Assembly (NCBI GenBank): GCA_039819065.1 | Contig: JBCBSS010000141.1 | Coordinates: forward strand, 1 to 21,246 | DNA: 21,246 nt | Reading direction: 5' to 3' | Origin: JBCBSS01 sp039819065 | GTDB lineage: Bacteria; Bacteroidota; Bacteroidia; Cytophagales; Cyclobacteriaceae | Part shown: positions 1 to 6,696 of the stretch, piece after piece | Layout: each line of letters starts with the position of its first letter | How positions within the stretch are numbered: position 1 is the first letter of the stretch | Notes under the pieces: generated by a model | Databases searched by the model: none | Told to the model about the DNA's origin: nothing | What the model saw: the letters and a program-made list of their open reading frames with translations, nothing else | Position numbers and translations under genes: made by a program

Positions 1-206
1 ATTCCTATCTTTAGTTTGCTCTTATGACCCAAAGAGTTCAAAAGGGCTTTAATCGACTAGCGCCTTATTATGATTTACTGACAAATTTGGTTTTTGGAAA
101 ATCTATCAAAATAGCTCAGGTTGCCTTCTTAGATCATATTAAGGCGCTAGTCGATTAAAGCCCTTTTGAACTCTTTGGGTCATAAGAGCAAACTAAAGAT
201 AGGAAT
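1..206. repeat. Long inverted repeat (fold-back) at window edge
   Basis: Bases 1-67 are the exact reverse complement of bases 140-206. After one mismatch (68/139), pairing continues imperfectly to 77/130, leaving a 52-base loop. The left arm is cut by the window edge and may be longer. Each arm holds the last codons of the UbiA-like gene (ending SLLL-stop) overlapping ATGA with the first codons of a methyltransferase gene, so the repeat duplicates parts of two genes rather than a transposon end. The junction sits at a short imperfect inverted match (CGCCTTATTATGAT at 61-74 against ATCATATTAAGGCG at 133-146). Such short matches are where a template can switch strands during amplification or assembly. 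I infer an artefactual fold-back; a real inverted duplication is the alternative. Confidence 0.93.
24..158 (+). pseudogene. 5' fragment of a SAM-dependent methyltransferase gene
   Basis: ATG at 24 opens 44 codons. The N-terminus reads RVQKGFNRLAPYYDLL, which resembles the start of UbiE/MenG-like class I methyltransferases (FxxIAxxYDxLN), followed by an amphipathic stretch ending LDHI. After codon 39 (~140) the frame runs into the inverted arm and stops at 156-158. No SAM-binding glycine motif is reached, so no activity can be assigned. A second, shorter copy of the same start lies on the minus strand (183 down to 139), where it hits a stop after 14 codons. The minus-strand position, overlapping the UbiA-like stop by ATGA, is probably the true genomic arrangement, with the rest of the gene beyond the junction. 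The true gene is probably intact elsewhere, so this is more likely an assembly fragment than a decayed gene. Confidence 0.6.
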
Positions 207-1010
207 GAGGAAAATACCATCACCGATCAGCCGGTAACCATCGTTCTCCAAAAAAGTGTCTTTAAATTTAAGTACGAACATTAAGATAACATTCATAATC
301 AAAATGTTCATTTGGATCTCTAACCATCCCTTGAAGAAAATCAAAGCTAGAAGTATGAACACTAAAGAACTGAGCAATGCAATCCATGACAAATTCTGGG
401 TTCTTTGAGGTCCAAGCAGCCTACCTAGCGAAGCATGTCCATCTTGCTGATCTTGTTTGATTTCAAACAAAGAAAACACCAGCAAATTGCTTAGAGCTAA
501 AAGTGAAATTTGAAAGAAAAGAAAATAAACTCCAAAATCAGGCCTTTCATCACCTGCGGTTAGCGGGACAACAAATACTCCAGCAGTGTAAACCAATGCG
601 ACGGTAATATCTTTAAAGTAATAGAACAACCGATTTCTAGTATAGCCTAAGACCAAAAAGTAAATCAGGACTATAAGAGCGATTATGACACCAGCAATGA
701 AAGTGGGCCTAGGGATAAAAGGTATAATGCATATTCCTACTAACCCAACCATAATAACTGCACATAGAATGGCCTTGAAATGCTTTTGGTGAAACCGATG
801 CCTGAATGTACTTGCCGAGTGATTGATCTTTTTGGCATCAATTAAGTGATCTGTAGTATAAATAACCCAAAGCGAAATAGCCAAACCAAGCATTGGTATG
901 AGTGTTAATTCAACTCCAACATAGCTTGAGATGAACGCACATAGAATACACGCACCTGCCACCACATCCAGGCTCACAGCACTGAGTATTCTATAGAAAT
1001 TGATAAACAT
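180..1010 (-). CDS. UbiA-superfamily prenyltransferase-like membrane protein
   Basis: A 276-residue integral membrane protein with about eight hydrophobic segments. Two acidic clusters sit where UbiA enzymes bind the Mg-diphosphate of the prenyl donor: D54xxxD58 in the loop after helix 2 (DHLID), and E183/D187/D190 later (FEIKQDQQDG). A KDITVALVYTAG stretch near 133-144 is also typical of the family. The usual N of the first NDxxDxxxD motif is replaced (TTDHLID), so the substrate is uncertain and ordinary MenA/UbiA function should not be assumed. It overlaps by ATGA with a methyltransferase start, so the two were probably an operon; prenylation followed by methylation of an isoprenoid or quinone-like compound is a reasonable inference only. 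The start is ATG at 1008-1010; no good promoter box was seen upstream. Confidence 0.72.
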   Translation of the reverse strand: MFINFYRILSAVSLDVVAGACILCAFISSYVGVELTLIPMLGLAISLWVIYTTDHLIDAKKINHSASTFRHRFHQKHFKAILCAVIMVGLVGICIIPFIPRPTFIAGVIIALIVLIYFLVLGYTRNRLFYYFKDITVALVYTAGVFVVPLTAGDERPDFGVYFLFFQISLLALSNLLVFSLFEIKQDQQDGHASLGRLLGPQRTQNLSWIALLSSLVFILLALIFFKGWLEIQMNILIMNVILMFVLKFKDTFLENDGYRLIGDGIFLIPIFSLLL

Positions 1011-1053
1011 TGATTTTAATGACTATATCCTTTTAGACCTTTGACAGACTAAT

Positions 1054-1066
1054 ATATGAATCATAT
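1054..1066. repeat. Short near-palindrome upstream of the UbiA-like gene
   Basis: ATATGA-A-TCATAT, two 6-base arms around one central base, lies about 44 bases before the UbiA-like start. The position would suit an operator, but the sequence is AT-rich and a chance match is likely. The rest of this intergenic stretch (1011-1101) shows nothing I recognise. Confidence 0.25.
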
Positions 1067-1101
1067 TATCGTCTTGCTCAATATGGTAGTAGGCTGAAAA
1101 C

Positions 1102-1132
1102 AAAAAAGCCCAACACTTGTTGGGCTTTTTTT
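1102..1132 (-). terminator. Terminator of the ATP synthase operon, usable in both directions
   Basis: AAGCCCAAC (1106-1114) and GTTGGGCTT (1119-1127) form a perfect 9-base stem with an ACTT loop, flanked by A-runs on the left and T-runs on the right. Read on the minus strand, the hairpin comes about 20 bases after the atpG stop and is followed by a six-T tract, a typical intrinsic terminator. The T-run on the plus strand means it would also stop transcription entering from the left. Confidence 0.9.
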
Positions 1133-1152
1133 GATATAAGACTTTTGTGTTA

Positions 1153-2034
1153 TTATCCTCCCAGTGCTTCCGCACCAGCAACGATTTCCAATATCTCCTT
1201 CGTAATTGCAGCCTGACGGGTTCTGTTGTAAGTCAATTTCAAATCTTTCAAAAGATCTCCCGCATTTTCGGTGGCCTTGTCCATGGCCGTCATTCTAGCG
1301 CCGTGCTCAGAGGCATTCGACTCCAATACTGCCTTGTAGAGCTGTATTTTGAGAGAATTTGGGATTATCTCTTTTATGATCTCATCTTTTGATGGTTCAT
1401 AAATGTAATCAACATTCGATTCTATCGTATTCTCATCATTGGTAGCTTGTGCGATGGGCAAAAACTGTTCAGTTCGTAAGATTTGAGTAGCTACATTTTT
1501 AAATTCATTGTAAACTACTTCCACTTTATCGTAGGTGCCGGCCACGAACGCATCCATAACATACTCGGCAGCTTCTTTTACGGCATTGTAGGATAGTTTT
1601 GAGAATGTTTCAGCAAAATCGTTTACGACCTCAAACTCCCTTTTAATGAAGTGATCAGATACCTTCTTACCAATTGGTAAGATACTGATATTCCCAGCGA
1701 CTTTCTGATCATTGTATTTCTCACGAATAACAGCGTTAACAGCTTTAATTACATTACTATTGAAAGCACCACACAATCCCCTATCAGAACTTATCGCCAC
1801 GATCAGCACTTTCTCTTCAGGTCTAACTATGCCAAATTCATTGTCTTCATCTTCAACCCCTGCTGAAACATTTACAAGTATATGAGAAAGCTTTTCAGCA
1901 TAAGGCCGCATTTGTATAATGCTATCTTGTGCTCTTCTCAATTTAGCAGCCGCAACCATTTTCATAGCTTTGGTTATCTGCTGCGTTGAAGTAACGGTCT
2001 GTATTCTGTTTTTTACCTCCTTTAAACTAGGCAT
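1153..2034 (-). CDS. atpG: F-type ATP synthase gamma subunit
   Basis: This 293-residue subunit forms the central rotor shaft of F1, coupling the c-ring to the three catalytic sites. The N-terminal helix (residues 1-40, IQTVTSTQQITKAMKMVAA) and the C-terminal helix ending RQAAITKEILEIVAGAEAL are the two conserved ends that make the coiled-coil axle; the middle holds the Rossmann-like domain with DRGLCGAFNSNV. The length is normal for the family. ATG at 2032-2034 directly gives the conserved MPSLKEVKNRI start. It lies 77 bases after atpA, is the last gene of the operon, and is followed by the terminator at 1102-1132. Unlike in E. coli, no atpD or atpC follows. Confidence 0.97.
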   Translation of the reverse strand: MPSLKEVKNRIQTVTSTQQITKAMKMVAAAKLRRAQDSIIQMRPYAEKLSHILVNVSAGVEDEDNEFGIVRPEEKVLIVAISSDRGLCGAFNSNVIKAVNAVIREKYNDQKVAGNISILPIGKKVSDHFIKREFEVVNDFAETFSKLSYNAVKEAAEYVMDAFVAGTYDKVEVVYNEFKNVATQILRTEQFLPIAQATNDENTIESNVDYIYEPSKDEIIKEIIPNSLKIQLYKAVLESNASEHGARMTAMDKATENAGDLLKDLKLTYNRTRQAAITKEILEIVAGAEALGG

Positions 2035-2111
2035 ATAATCATTTGATTTATATCTCTAAAGCAAATAAGTCTTTAGGGTAGTACTATCAGTAGTTGCTAA
2101 TAGACTCTGTA

Positions 2112-3689
2112 TTAGTTGTATCTGCTTGCTATATCCTTAGCTACGCTTTCCAATGTCCCTGTAGCAGAATCATCCAGTTTTCCTGATTTTAATGTGTCAA
2201 GAACTCCTTTATGTTGCGCTTTTAGTAAGCTTAGAAATTCGCTTTCGAACTCCTTTACTTTGGTCTCAGGCACATTATCTAAGAAACCTTTAGTAGAAGC
2301 ATAAATTATCGCCACCTGCTCTTCAACAGTCGCTGGTGCATATTGTGCTTGCTTAAGCACTTCCTGATTTCTCCTGCCTCTATCAATAGTCAGCTTAGTA
2401 GCTGCATCAAGGTCTGATCCGAACTTAGCAAAAGCTTCTAGCTCCCTGAATTGGGCCTGGTCTAGTTTCAATGTACCTGCTACTTTTTTCATCGATTTGA
2501 TTTGAGCAGATCCACCCACTCTTGATACCGATATACCTACGTTAATAGCAGGCCTGATACCTGAGTTGAACAAGTTCGTTTCAAGGAATATCTGACCATC
2601 TGTGATTGATATCACGTTGGTCGGGATATAGGCTGATACGTCACCAGCTTGTGTTTCAATTATAGGAAGAGCAGTTAGAGAACCACCACCTTTAACCTTG
2701 TCTTTAAGACTTTCAGGTAGGTCGTTCATTGACTTAGCAATCTCATCGTTGTTGATAACCTTGGCAGCTCTTTCAAGTAATCTTGAATGCAAGTAGAATA
2801 CATCTCCAGGATATGCCTCACGCCCAGGAGGTCTTCTTAGTAGAAGAGATACCTCTCTATAAGAAACAGCCTGTTTGGATAAGTCATCATAAACAACCAA
2901 TGCAGGCCTTCCTGTATCTCTGAAATACTCACCGATTGCCGCACCGGCAAAAGGAGCAAAGAATTGCATAGGAGCTGGATCGGCAGCGGTGGCTGAAACA
3001 ACCACTGTGTAGTCCATCGCACCATGCTTTTCAAGAGAAGCAACGACGTTGGCTACTGTGGAGGCCTTTTGTCCTACAGCTACGTATATACAATATACAG
3101 GTTCGCCCTTATCGTAGAATTCTTTCTGATTGATAATAGTATCAATGGCAACAGCAGTTTTACCAGTTTGTCTATCACCGATAATCAACTCACGCTGACC
3201 TCTACCAATTGGAATCATGGAGTCGATGGCCTTAATACCCGTCTGAAGAGGTTCTGCCACTGGCTCTCTATAGATTACACCTGGCGCTTTACGCTCGATA
3301 GGCATCTCATATAGCTCACCATCAATAGGGCCTTTACCGTCAATAGGATTACCAAGTGTATCAATCACCCTTCCACACATTCCGTCACCAACATTGATCG
3401 ACGCAATTCTTTTGGTTCTTTTGACCGTATCACCTTCTCTGATCTCTTTCGAGTCACCGAGTAATACAGCTCCGACGTTATCTTCTTCAAGGTTAAGTAC
3501 CAGTGCTTTAAGTCCGTTTTCAAACTCTAAAAGCTCTCCTGACTGTGCTTTAGTCAGTCCATAGATACGAGCTACACCATCCCCTACTTCAAGTACTGTA
3601 CCTACCTCCTCTAGCTCGGCTTCGGTTTTAGCGTTAGAAAGCTGTTCTCTTAATATCGCTGATACTTCGTCTGGTCTTACTTCTGCCAT
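2112..3689 (-). CDS. atpA: F-type ATP synthase alpha subunit
   Basis: This 525-residue non-catalytic nucleotide-binding subunit of the alpha3-beta3 hexamer has all expected parts: an N-terminal beta-barrel with VLEVGDGVARIYGL (33-45), the Walker A loop GDRQTGKT (171-178), Walker B within ALVVYDDLSKQA, the alpha signature around RRPPGREAYPGDVFYLHSRL with its catalytic-site arginine near SVSRVGGSAQ, and a helical C-terminal domain. The length is typical. ATG at 3687-3689 gives MAEVRPDEVSAILREQL, the normal N-terminus that contacts delta. It sits between atpH (49 bases upstream) and atpG. No Shine-Dalgarno sequence is visible, as is usual for this phylum. Confidence 0.98.
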   Translation of the reverse strand: MAEVRPDEVSAILREQLSNAKTEAELEEVGTVLEVGDGVARIYGLTKAQSGELLEFENGLKALVLNLEEDNVGAVLLGDSKEIREGDTVKRTKRIASINVGDGMCGRVIDTLGNPIDGKGPIDGELYEMPIERKAPGVIYREPVAEPLQTGIKAIDSMIPIGRGQRELIIGDRQTGKTAVAIDTIINQKEFYDKGEPVYCIYVAVGQKASTVANVVASLEKHGAMDYTVVVSATAADPAPMQFFAPFAGAAIGEYFRDTGRPALVVYDDLSKQAVSYREVSLLLRRPPGREAYPGDVFYLHSRLLERAAKVINNDEIAKSMNDLPESLKDKVKGGGSLTALPIIETQAGDVSAYIPTNVISITDGQIFLETNLFNSGIRPAINVGISVSRVGGSAQIKSMKKVAGTLKLDQAQFRELEAFAKFGSDLDAATKLTIDRGRRNQEVLKQAQYAPATVEEQVAIIYASTKGFLDNVPETKVKEFESEFLSLLKAQHKGVLDTLKSGKLDDSATGTLESVAKDIASRYN

Positions 3690-3725
3690 TTGAATATTTG
3701 TTATGCTATTATCTTATAGTTATGC

Positions 3726-3739
3726 GGTTGTTAACAACC
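3726..3739 (-). repeat. Small palindrome between atpH and atpA
   Basis: GGTTGTTAACAACC is a perfect 14-base palindrome touching the atpH stop codon. In the mRNA it could form a 5-base stem with a TTAA loop. There is no T-run, so it is not a terminator. It could mark an mRNA-processing or translation-spacing element, but its stability is modest. Confidence 0.4.
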
Positions 3740-4299
3740 TAAAAGCCCTTGACATAAGGGTTTTTCGTGAACTCGTGTTTGAGACCGTTTATTTTAGATT
3801 TCACAGAATCATCGATTTGGCGGTCGCCGACTGTCAAAACAAAGCCACCAACCAAACTCTCATCTACCTCTTCTTCCAAATCGACGCCTTTACATTCGAA
3901 AACTTCCTTAACAATGCTTTCGAACCTCTTCCTCAGCTCAGCTGTCAACGGAAATGTGGTAGTGACCTTAGCTGATCTGATATTATTTTTTGCGTTGTAT
4001 TGATTGTGAAACTCCTTGGCTATCGCCGGTAATATTTCTTCACGATTTTTAGATGTTATTATATCTATAATCGTCAAGGTAATCTTGTCAATCTTCCCCT
4101 CGAAAATTTGATATAGCACTTGCCTCTTTTTGGTGTGCTTCACAATAGGGTTTCTCAGCATGAGCAGAAGCTCTCTATTTTCAGAAATGACCGTGCTAAA
4201 CAAAGTCATATCGTCGTTTACTTTGTCCAATACCCCTTTCTCTTCAGAGAGTTCCAGGAGAGACTTGGCGTATCTGGAAGCTATTCTGTATTCAGACAT
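3739..4299 (-). CDS. atpH: F-type ATP synthase delta subunit
   Basis: This 186-residue peripheral-stalk subunit joins the b subunits to the top of F1 (OSCP homologue). It has the family's all-helical N-terminal domain (SEYRIASRYAKSLLELSEEKG at the start, about residues 1-105) and the conserved C-terminal segment with VDESLVGGFVLTVGDRQIDDSV (about 143-165). The length is normal. It begins 6 bases after the atpF stop, consistent with translational coupling, and precedes atpA. The ATG start at 4297-4299 gives the usual N-terminus. Confidence 0.95.
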   Translation of the reverse strand: MSEYRIASRYAKSLLELSEEKGVLDKVNDDMTLFSTVISENRELLLMLRNPIVKHTKKRQVLYQIFEGKIDKITLTIIDIITSKNREEILPAIAKEFHNQYNAKNNIRSAKVTTTFPLTAELRKRFESIVKEVFECKGVDLEEEVDESLVGGFVLTVGDRQIDDSVKSKINGLKHEFTKNPYVKGF

Positions 4300-4305
4300 T
4301 TCTGA

Positions 4306-4800
4306 TTAGTTCGATTTAATGTCTTTAATGAAGTCTTCAACAAGCGCTTTTTGAGATTTGTCATCGCTCAAGTTCTGACGCACCAACTTCTCAGCAATCT
4401 CCAAAGAAAGCATCGCTACCTGAGTTTTAACCTCTGTCAATGCTGCTTGTTTTTCAGTTTCTATCACAGCTTTCGCATCCTCGACCATCTTACTAGTGGT
4501 TTTAGACGCCTCTTCTGTAGCTTCTTCTTTGATGTTGTTAGCAATCTCTCGGGCTTCTTTGAGGATTTTATCTCGTTCTTGTCTAGCCTCAGCCAAAAGT
4601 TTATCATTATCAGACTTCAACTGCGCCATATCCTCTTTGGCTTTAGCCGCTGAGTCAAGTGCTTCTTGTATTGATTCCTCTCTGATCTTAAGGGATTGTA
4701 AGATCGGTTTCCATGCAAACTTAGCTAGCAAGATGAAAAGCGCGATAAAAACTACAAACTGCCAGAATATGAGGCCTACGCCAGGAGTTAATAATTCCAT
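4306..4800 (-). CDS. atpF: F-type ATP synthase b subunit
   Basis: This 164-residue stator stalk protein has a single N-terminal transmembrane helix (about residues 8-28, LIFWQFVVFIALFILLAKF) followed by a long charged, Ala/Glu/Lys-rich helix without prolines that dimerises as a coiled coil. LTPGVGLIFWQ and FAWKPIL just after the membrane are typical of bacterial b subunits. Only one b-type gene is present, so the stalk is a homodimer, unlike the b/b' pairs of photosynthetic bacteria. It is separated from atpE by 79 bases holding a GC-rich stem-loop, and lies 6 bases from atpH. Confidence 0.96.
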   Translation of the reverse strand: MELLTPGVGLIFWQFVVFIALFILLAKFAWKPILQSLKIREESIQEALDSAAKAKEDMAQLKSDNDKLLAEARQERDKILKEAREIANNIKEEATEEASKTTSKMVEDAKAVIETEKQAALTEVKTQVAMLSLEIAEKLVRQNLSDDKSQKALVEDFIKDIKSN

Positions 4801-4836
4801 TTATCTTAATTCGTTGTGTTTTAGATGTATCAACAT

Positions 4837-4870
4837 AAAGCTCATCCCGGTCTATCACCGGGACGGCTTT
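4837..4870 (-). promoter_or_regulatory. Stem-loop between atpE and atpF
   Basis: TCCCGGT (4845-4851) and ACCGGGA (4857-4863) make a perfect GC-rich 7-base stem with a 5-base loop; AAAGC (4837-4841) and GCTTT (4866-4870) extend it across a small internal loop. In the minus-strand transcript it follows the atpE stop by about 10 bases and precedes atpF. There is no real T-tract. I infer a role in giving atpE more translation or mRNA stability than its neighbours, since the c subunit is needed in 8-15 copies per complex, or partial attenuation. The structure is seen; the role is inference. Confidence 0.65.
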
Positions 4871-4879
4871 AATTTCTTA

Positions 4880-5131
4880 TTAACCTAGTGGAGTTTGCGC
4901 AATCAAGAAGCAAACAACTACGCCGAAAAGTGCGATTACCTCAATAAGAGCAGCAATAATCAACATAGCAGTTTGAACTCTACCAGCAGCTTCTGGCTGA
5001 CGAGCCATTGCTTCCATGGCAGATCCACCGATTTTACCGATACCAAGTCCTGCGCCTATTGCAACAAGACCAGCACCTACACCGGCTCCCATAACTGCTA
5101 AACCTGCACTAAGTAAGATTGATAACAACAT
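4880..5131 (-). CDS. atpE: F-type ATP synthase c subunit (proteolipid)
   Basis: This 83-residue hairpin of two membrane helices forms the rotating c-ring. Helix 1 has the glycine-rich packing motif GAGLGIGKIGGSA (26-38), the polar loop contains R44-Q45-P46, and helix 2 carries the ion-binding glutamate E64 in ALIEVIALFG. The residue after E64 is valine rather than Ser/Thr, and helix 1 lacks the Gln seen in sodium-binding rings, so proton coupling is likely. The ATG at 5129-5131 gives a length at the normal upper end. It is placed between atpB and the stem-loop before atpF. Confidence 0.97.
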   Translation of the reverse strand: MLLSILLSAGLAVMGAGVGAGLVAIGAGLGIGKIGGSAMEAMARQPEAAGRVQTAMLIIAALIEVIALFGVVVCFLIAQTPLG

Positions 5132-5167
5132 GATTTAAATATTTATGAATTAAACTTAAATACACTT

Positions 5168-6190
5168 TTAATGATGTTCTTCTATCGCCGCACCAATGTA
5201 TAGCGAGGAGAACATTGTAAATACATAGGCCTGAATTGTTGCCACTAGCAATTCAATCAGGTTAATGAAAATCACAACAAACGAGCTACCAACCCCTACG
5301 GCCCAGCTGTGGAAAATGAATGTAAGCCCCATTAAGCTGAGTAATACAATATGTCCCGCAGAAATGGCAACAAACAACCTCACCATCAGAGAAATAGGTT
5401 TCGTAAAGACACCGATAATCTCAACTGGAATGATGATTGGTTTTAACAATAGTGGTACGCCTGGTGTGTTGAATATGTGTCCCCAATAACTCTTATTTCC
5501 ACTGAAGTTGGTAATTAAGAATGTCAAGACAGCAAGCACCATTGTAACAGCTATATTACCTGTCAGGTTAGCGGCACCTGGTAATAAACCAAGCAGGTTT
5601 CCGAACCATATGAAAAAGAAAAGGTGGAGCATATAGGGTAGATACTTTTCATATCTAGGACCAATATTTGGCTTGACCACTTCGTCTCTAACAAAAACTA
5701 TGATTGGCTCAAAGAAGGATTGTATTCCTTTCGGAGCTTTACCTTGATTTCTTTTATAACCCTTAGCTACCGCTGTGAATATAAGTACCATAATGATGGC
5801 GTTTATAAAAAGCATAGCCACGTTTTTGGTTATGGAAAAATCGGTGAAAGTTTGACCGGCTTTTGCCTCCAAGTGACCACCTTCATCAAGTGCATAACGT
5901 CCTTCGTACGTCACATGATTATGATGTTCATCGTATAGGTTGGAGGATGAGAAAATTTCTATGCCTTTATCAGATGAGTAAAGAATTACCGGAAGGTGTA
6001 ATGTGCCGTAATGGCCATCAAAGAAGTGCCATGAATGAGCGTCTGTAATGTGATGCATAATCACTTCGCCAAGTGGCTCTTCTTCTTCCCCTGAAGAAGC
6101 TTTTGATGGATTAATTGACGCAAATAAGGCAATTAAAATAAGTACTAAGGCCGTTGAAGGTTGATTTTTGTTGAGTATTGCTCTGATCAT
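5168..6190 (-). CDS. atpB: F-type ATP synthase a subunit
   Basis: This membrane stator subunit forms the proton half-channels. With ATG at 6188-6190 the protein has 340 residues and begins MIRAILNKNQ, followed by a hydrophobic signal-like helix (about 17-27); a longer frame exists only from a TTG at 6226, which overlaps a good promoter box, so I prefer the ATG. Next comes a soluble His- and acid-rich stretch (about 30-120) that is longer than in E. coli. The membrane part has the conserved PISLMVRLFV with the essential arginine (R271) and IELLVATIQAYVFTMFSSLYI with the conserved glutamine (Q320). It ends 36 bases before atpE. Confidence 0.95.
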   Translation of the reverse strand: MIRAILNKNQPSTALVLILIALFASINPSKASSGEEEEPLGEVIMHHITDAHSWHFFDGHYGTLHLPVILYSSDKGIEIFSSSNLYDEHHNHVTYEGRYALDEGGHLEAKAGQTFTDFSITKNVAMLFINAIIMVLIFTAVAKGYKRNQGKAPKGIQSFFEPIIVFVRDEVVKPNIGPRYEKYLPYMLHLFFFIWFGNLLGLLPGAANLTGNIAVTMVLAVLTFLITNFSGNKSYWGHIFNTPGVPLLLKPIIIPVEIIGVFTKPISLMVRLFVAISAGHIVLLSLMGLTFIFHSWAVGVGSSFVVIFINLIELLVATIQAYVFTMFSSLYIGAAIEEHH

Positions 6191-6223
6191 TGAAATGAAT
6201 ATCAGGGTTCCGAAAATCGACTG

Positions 6224-6231
6224 CAAAGGTA
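6224..6231 (-). promoter_or_regulatory. Putative internal promoter -7 box before atpB
   Basis: On the minus strand the sequence reads TACCTTTG, an exact match to the Bacteroidota -7 element TAnnTTTG, continuing as TACCTTTGCA. Its end lies about 33 bases before the preferred atpB ATG, the usual distance. A matching -33 TTTG occurs at 6248-6245, but with only 13 bases between, closer than the usual 17-20. If real, it would let the core atp genes be transcribed apart from the upstream M23-bactofilin genes. Confidence 0.45.
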
Positions 6232-6281
6232 TGTATTAATGCCCCAAAAAAAAATAATTGCAGATTTAATTTGCCAGTGCC

Positions 6282-6695
6282 TTAGCCGTTGGAAATAGCT
6301 TTCTCGGCCATGTTTTTAGCCTTTAGGATTTCAATGACTTCAAAGACTATGTAAATAACGTAAATCGAGAAAAACAGAATAATATTCGGGACTGCGATTT
6401 GAGGGTCTAAGTAAATGATGAAGAAGTTAAAAATACCATAAAGCACTAGCTTTAGTACCAAAGAAAGAATGATCAGCGTTACAAAATTCTGCGGGTCTTT
6501 ACCAAGGGCAAATAGCAATAAAGCATGAGCTCCGATGGTAATCAGGAAAAGGAATATAAACACTGGTGCCGTTTGGGATGGCAATAAAAATGCTCCGCCA
6601 AGTTCTGTCAGACCCAATACCAAGAGTACGAGAATAACAGTTATGACGGTTAGTTTAACAACAAAAGAAGACAGTGATTTTTTATAAGAGAACAC
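6282..6695 (-). CDS. Small membrane protein in the atp operon, unknown function
   Basis: A 137-residue protein with about four membrane helices (near residues 13-33, 44-64, 70-95 and 101-123) and a short charged C-terminal tail (EILKAKNMAEKAISNG). The start is GTG at 6693-6695; no ATG is available before an upstream stop, and it lies one base after the atpZ stop, so the two are very likely translationally coupled. Position and topology resemble the AtpI-type protein that helps assemble the c-ring or supplies Mg2+ in other bacteria, but I see no diagnostic motif. I regard it as a candidate AtpI-like assembly factor, not a proven one. Confidence 0.7.
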   Translation of the reverse strand: MFSYKKSLSSFVVKLTVITVILVLLVLGLTELGGAFLLPSQTAPVFIFLFLITIGAHALLLFALGKDPQNFVTLIILSLVLKLVLYGIFNFFIIYLDPQIAVPNIILFFSIYVIYIVFEVIEILKAKNMAEKAISNG

Positions 6696-6696
6696 G

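Noticed and set aside
1..206. Inverted repeat as an insertion-sequence or transposon terminus
   Set aside because: The arms contain coding sequence of two ordinary genes, no transposase lies between them, and no target-site duplication is seen.
1..206. Inverted repeat as a regulatory hairpin or small RNA
   Set aside because: A 77-base nearly perfect stem that copies a gene junction is better explained by a fold-back than by an evolved RNA.
2056..2076. CTAAAG/CTTTAG pair between atpA and atpG
   Set aside because: The stem is six AT-rich bases with a nine-base loop; too weak to call.
3024..3314. Plus-strand open frame opposite atpA
   Set aside because: It is the shadow of the strongly conserved Walker A region of atpA.
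4496..4888. Plus-strand open frame of 130 codons
   Set aside because: It lies entirely opposite atpF and the atpE-atpF gap; its Ser/Leu-rich composition is what the complement of a Lys/Glu/Ala-rich coiled coil gives.
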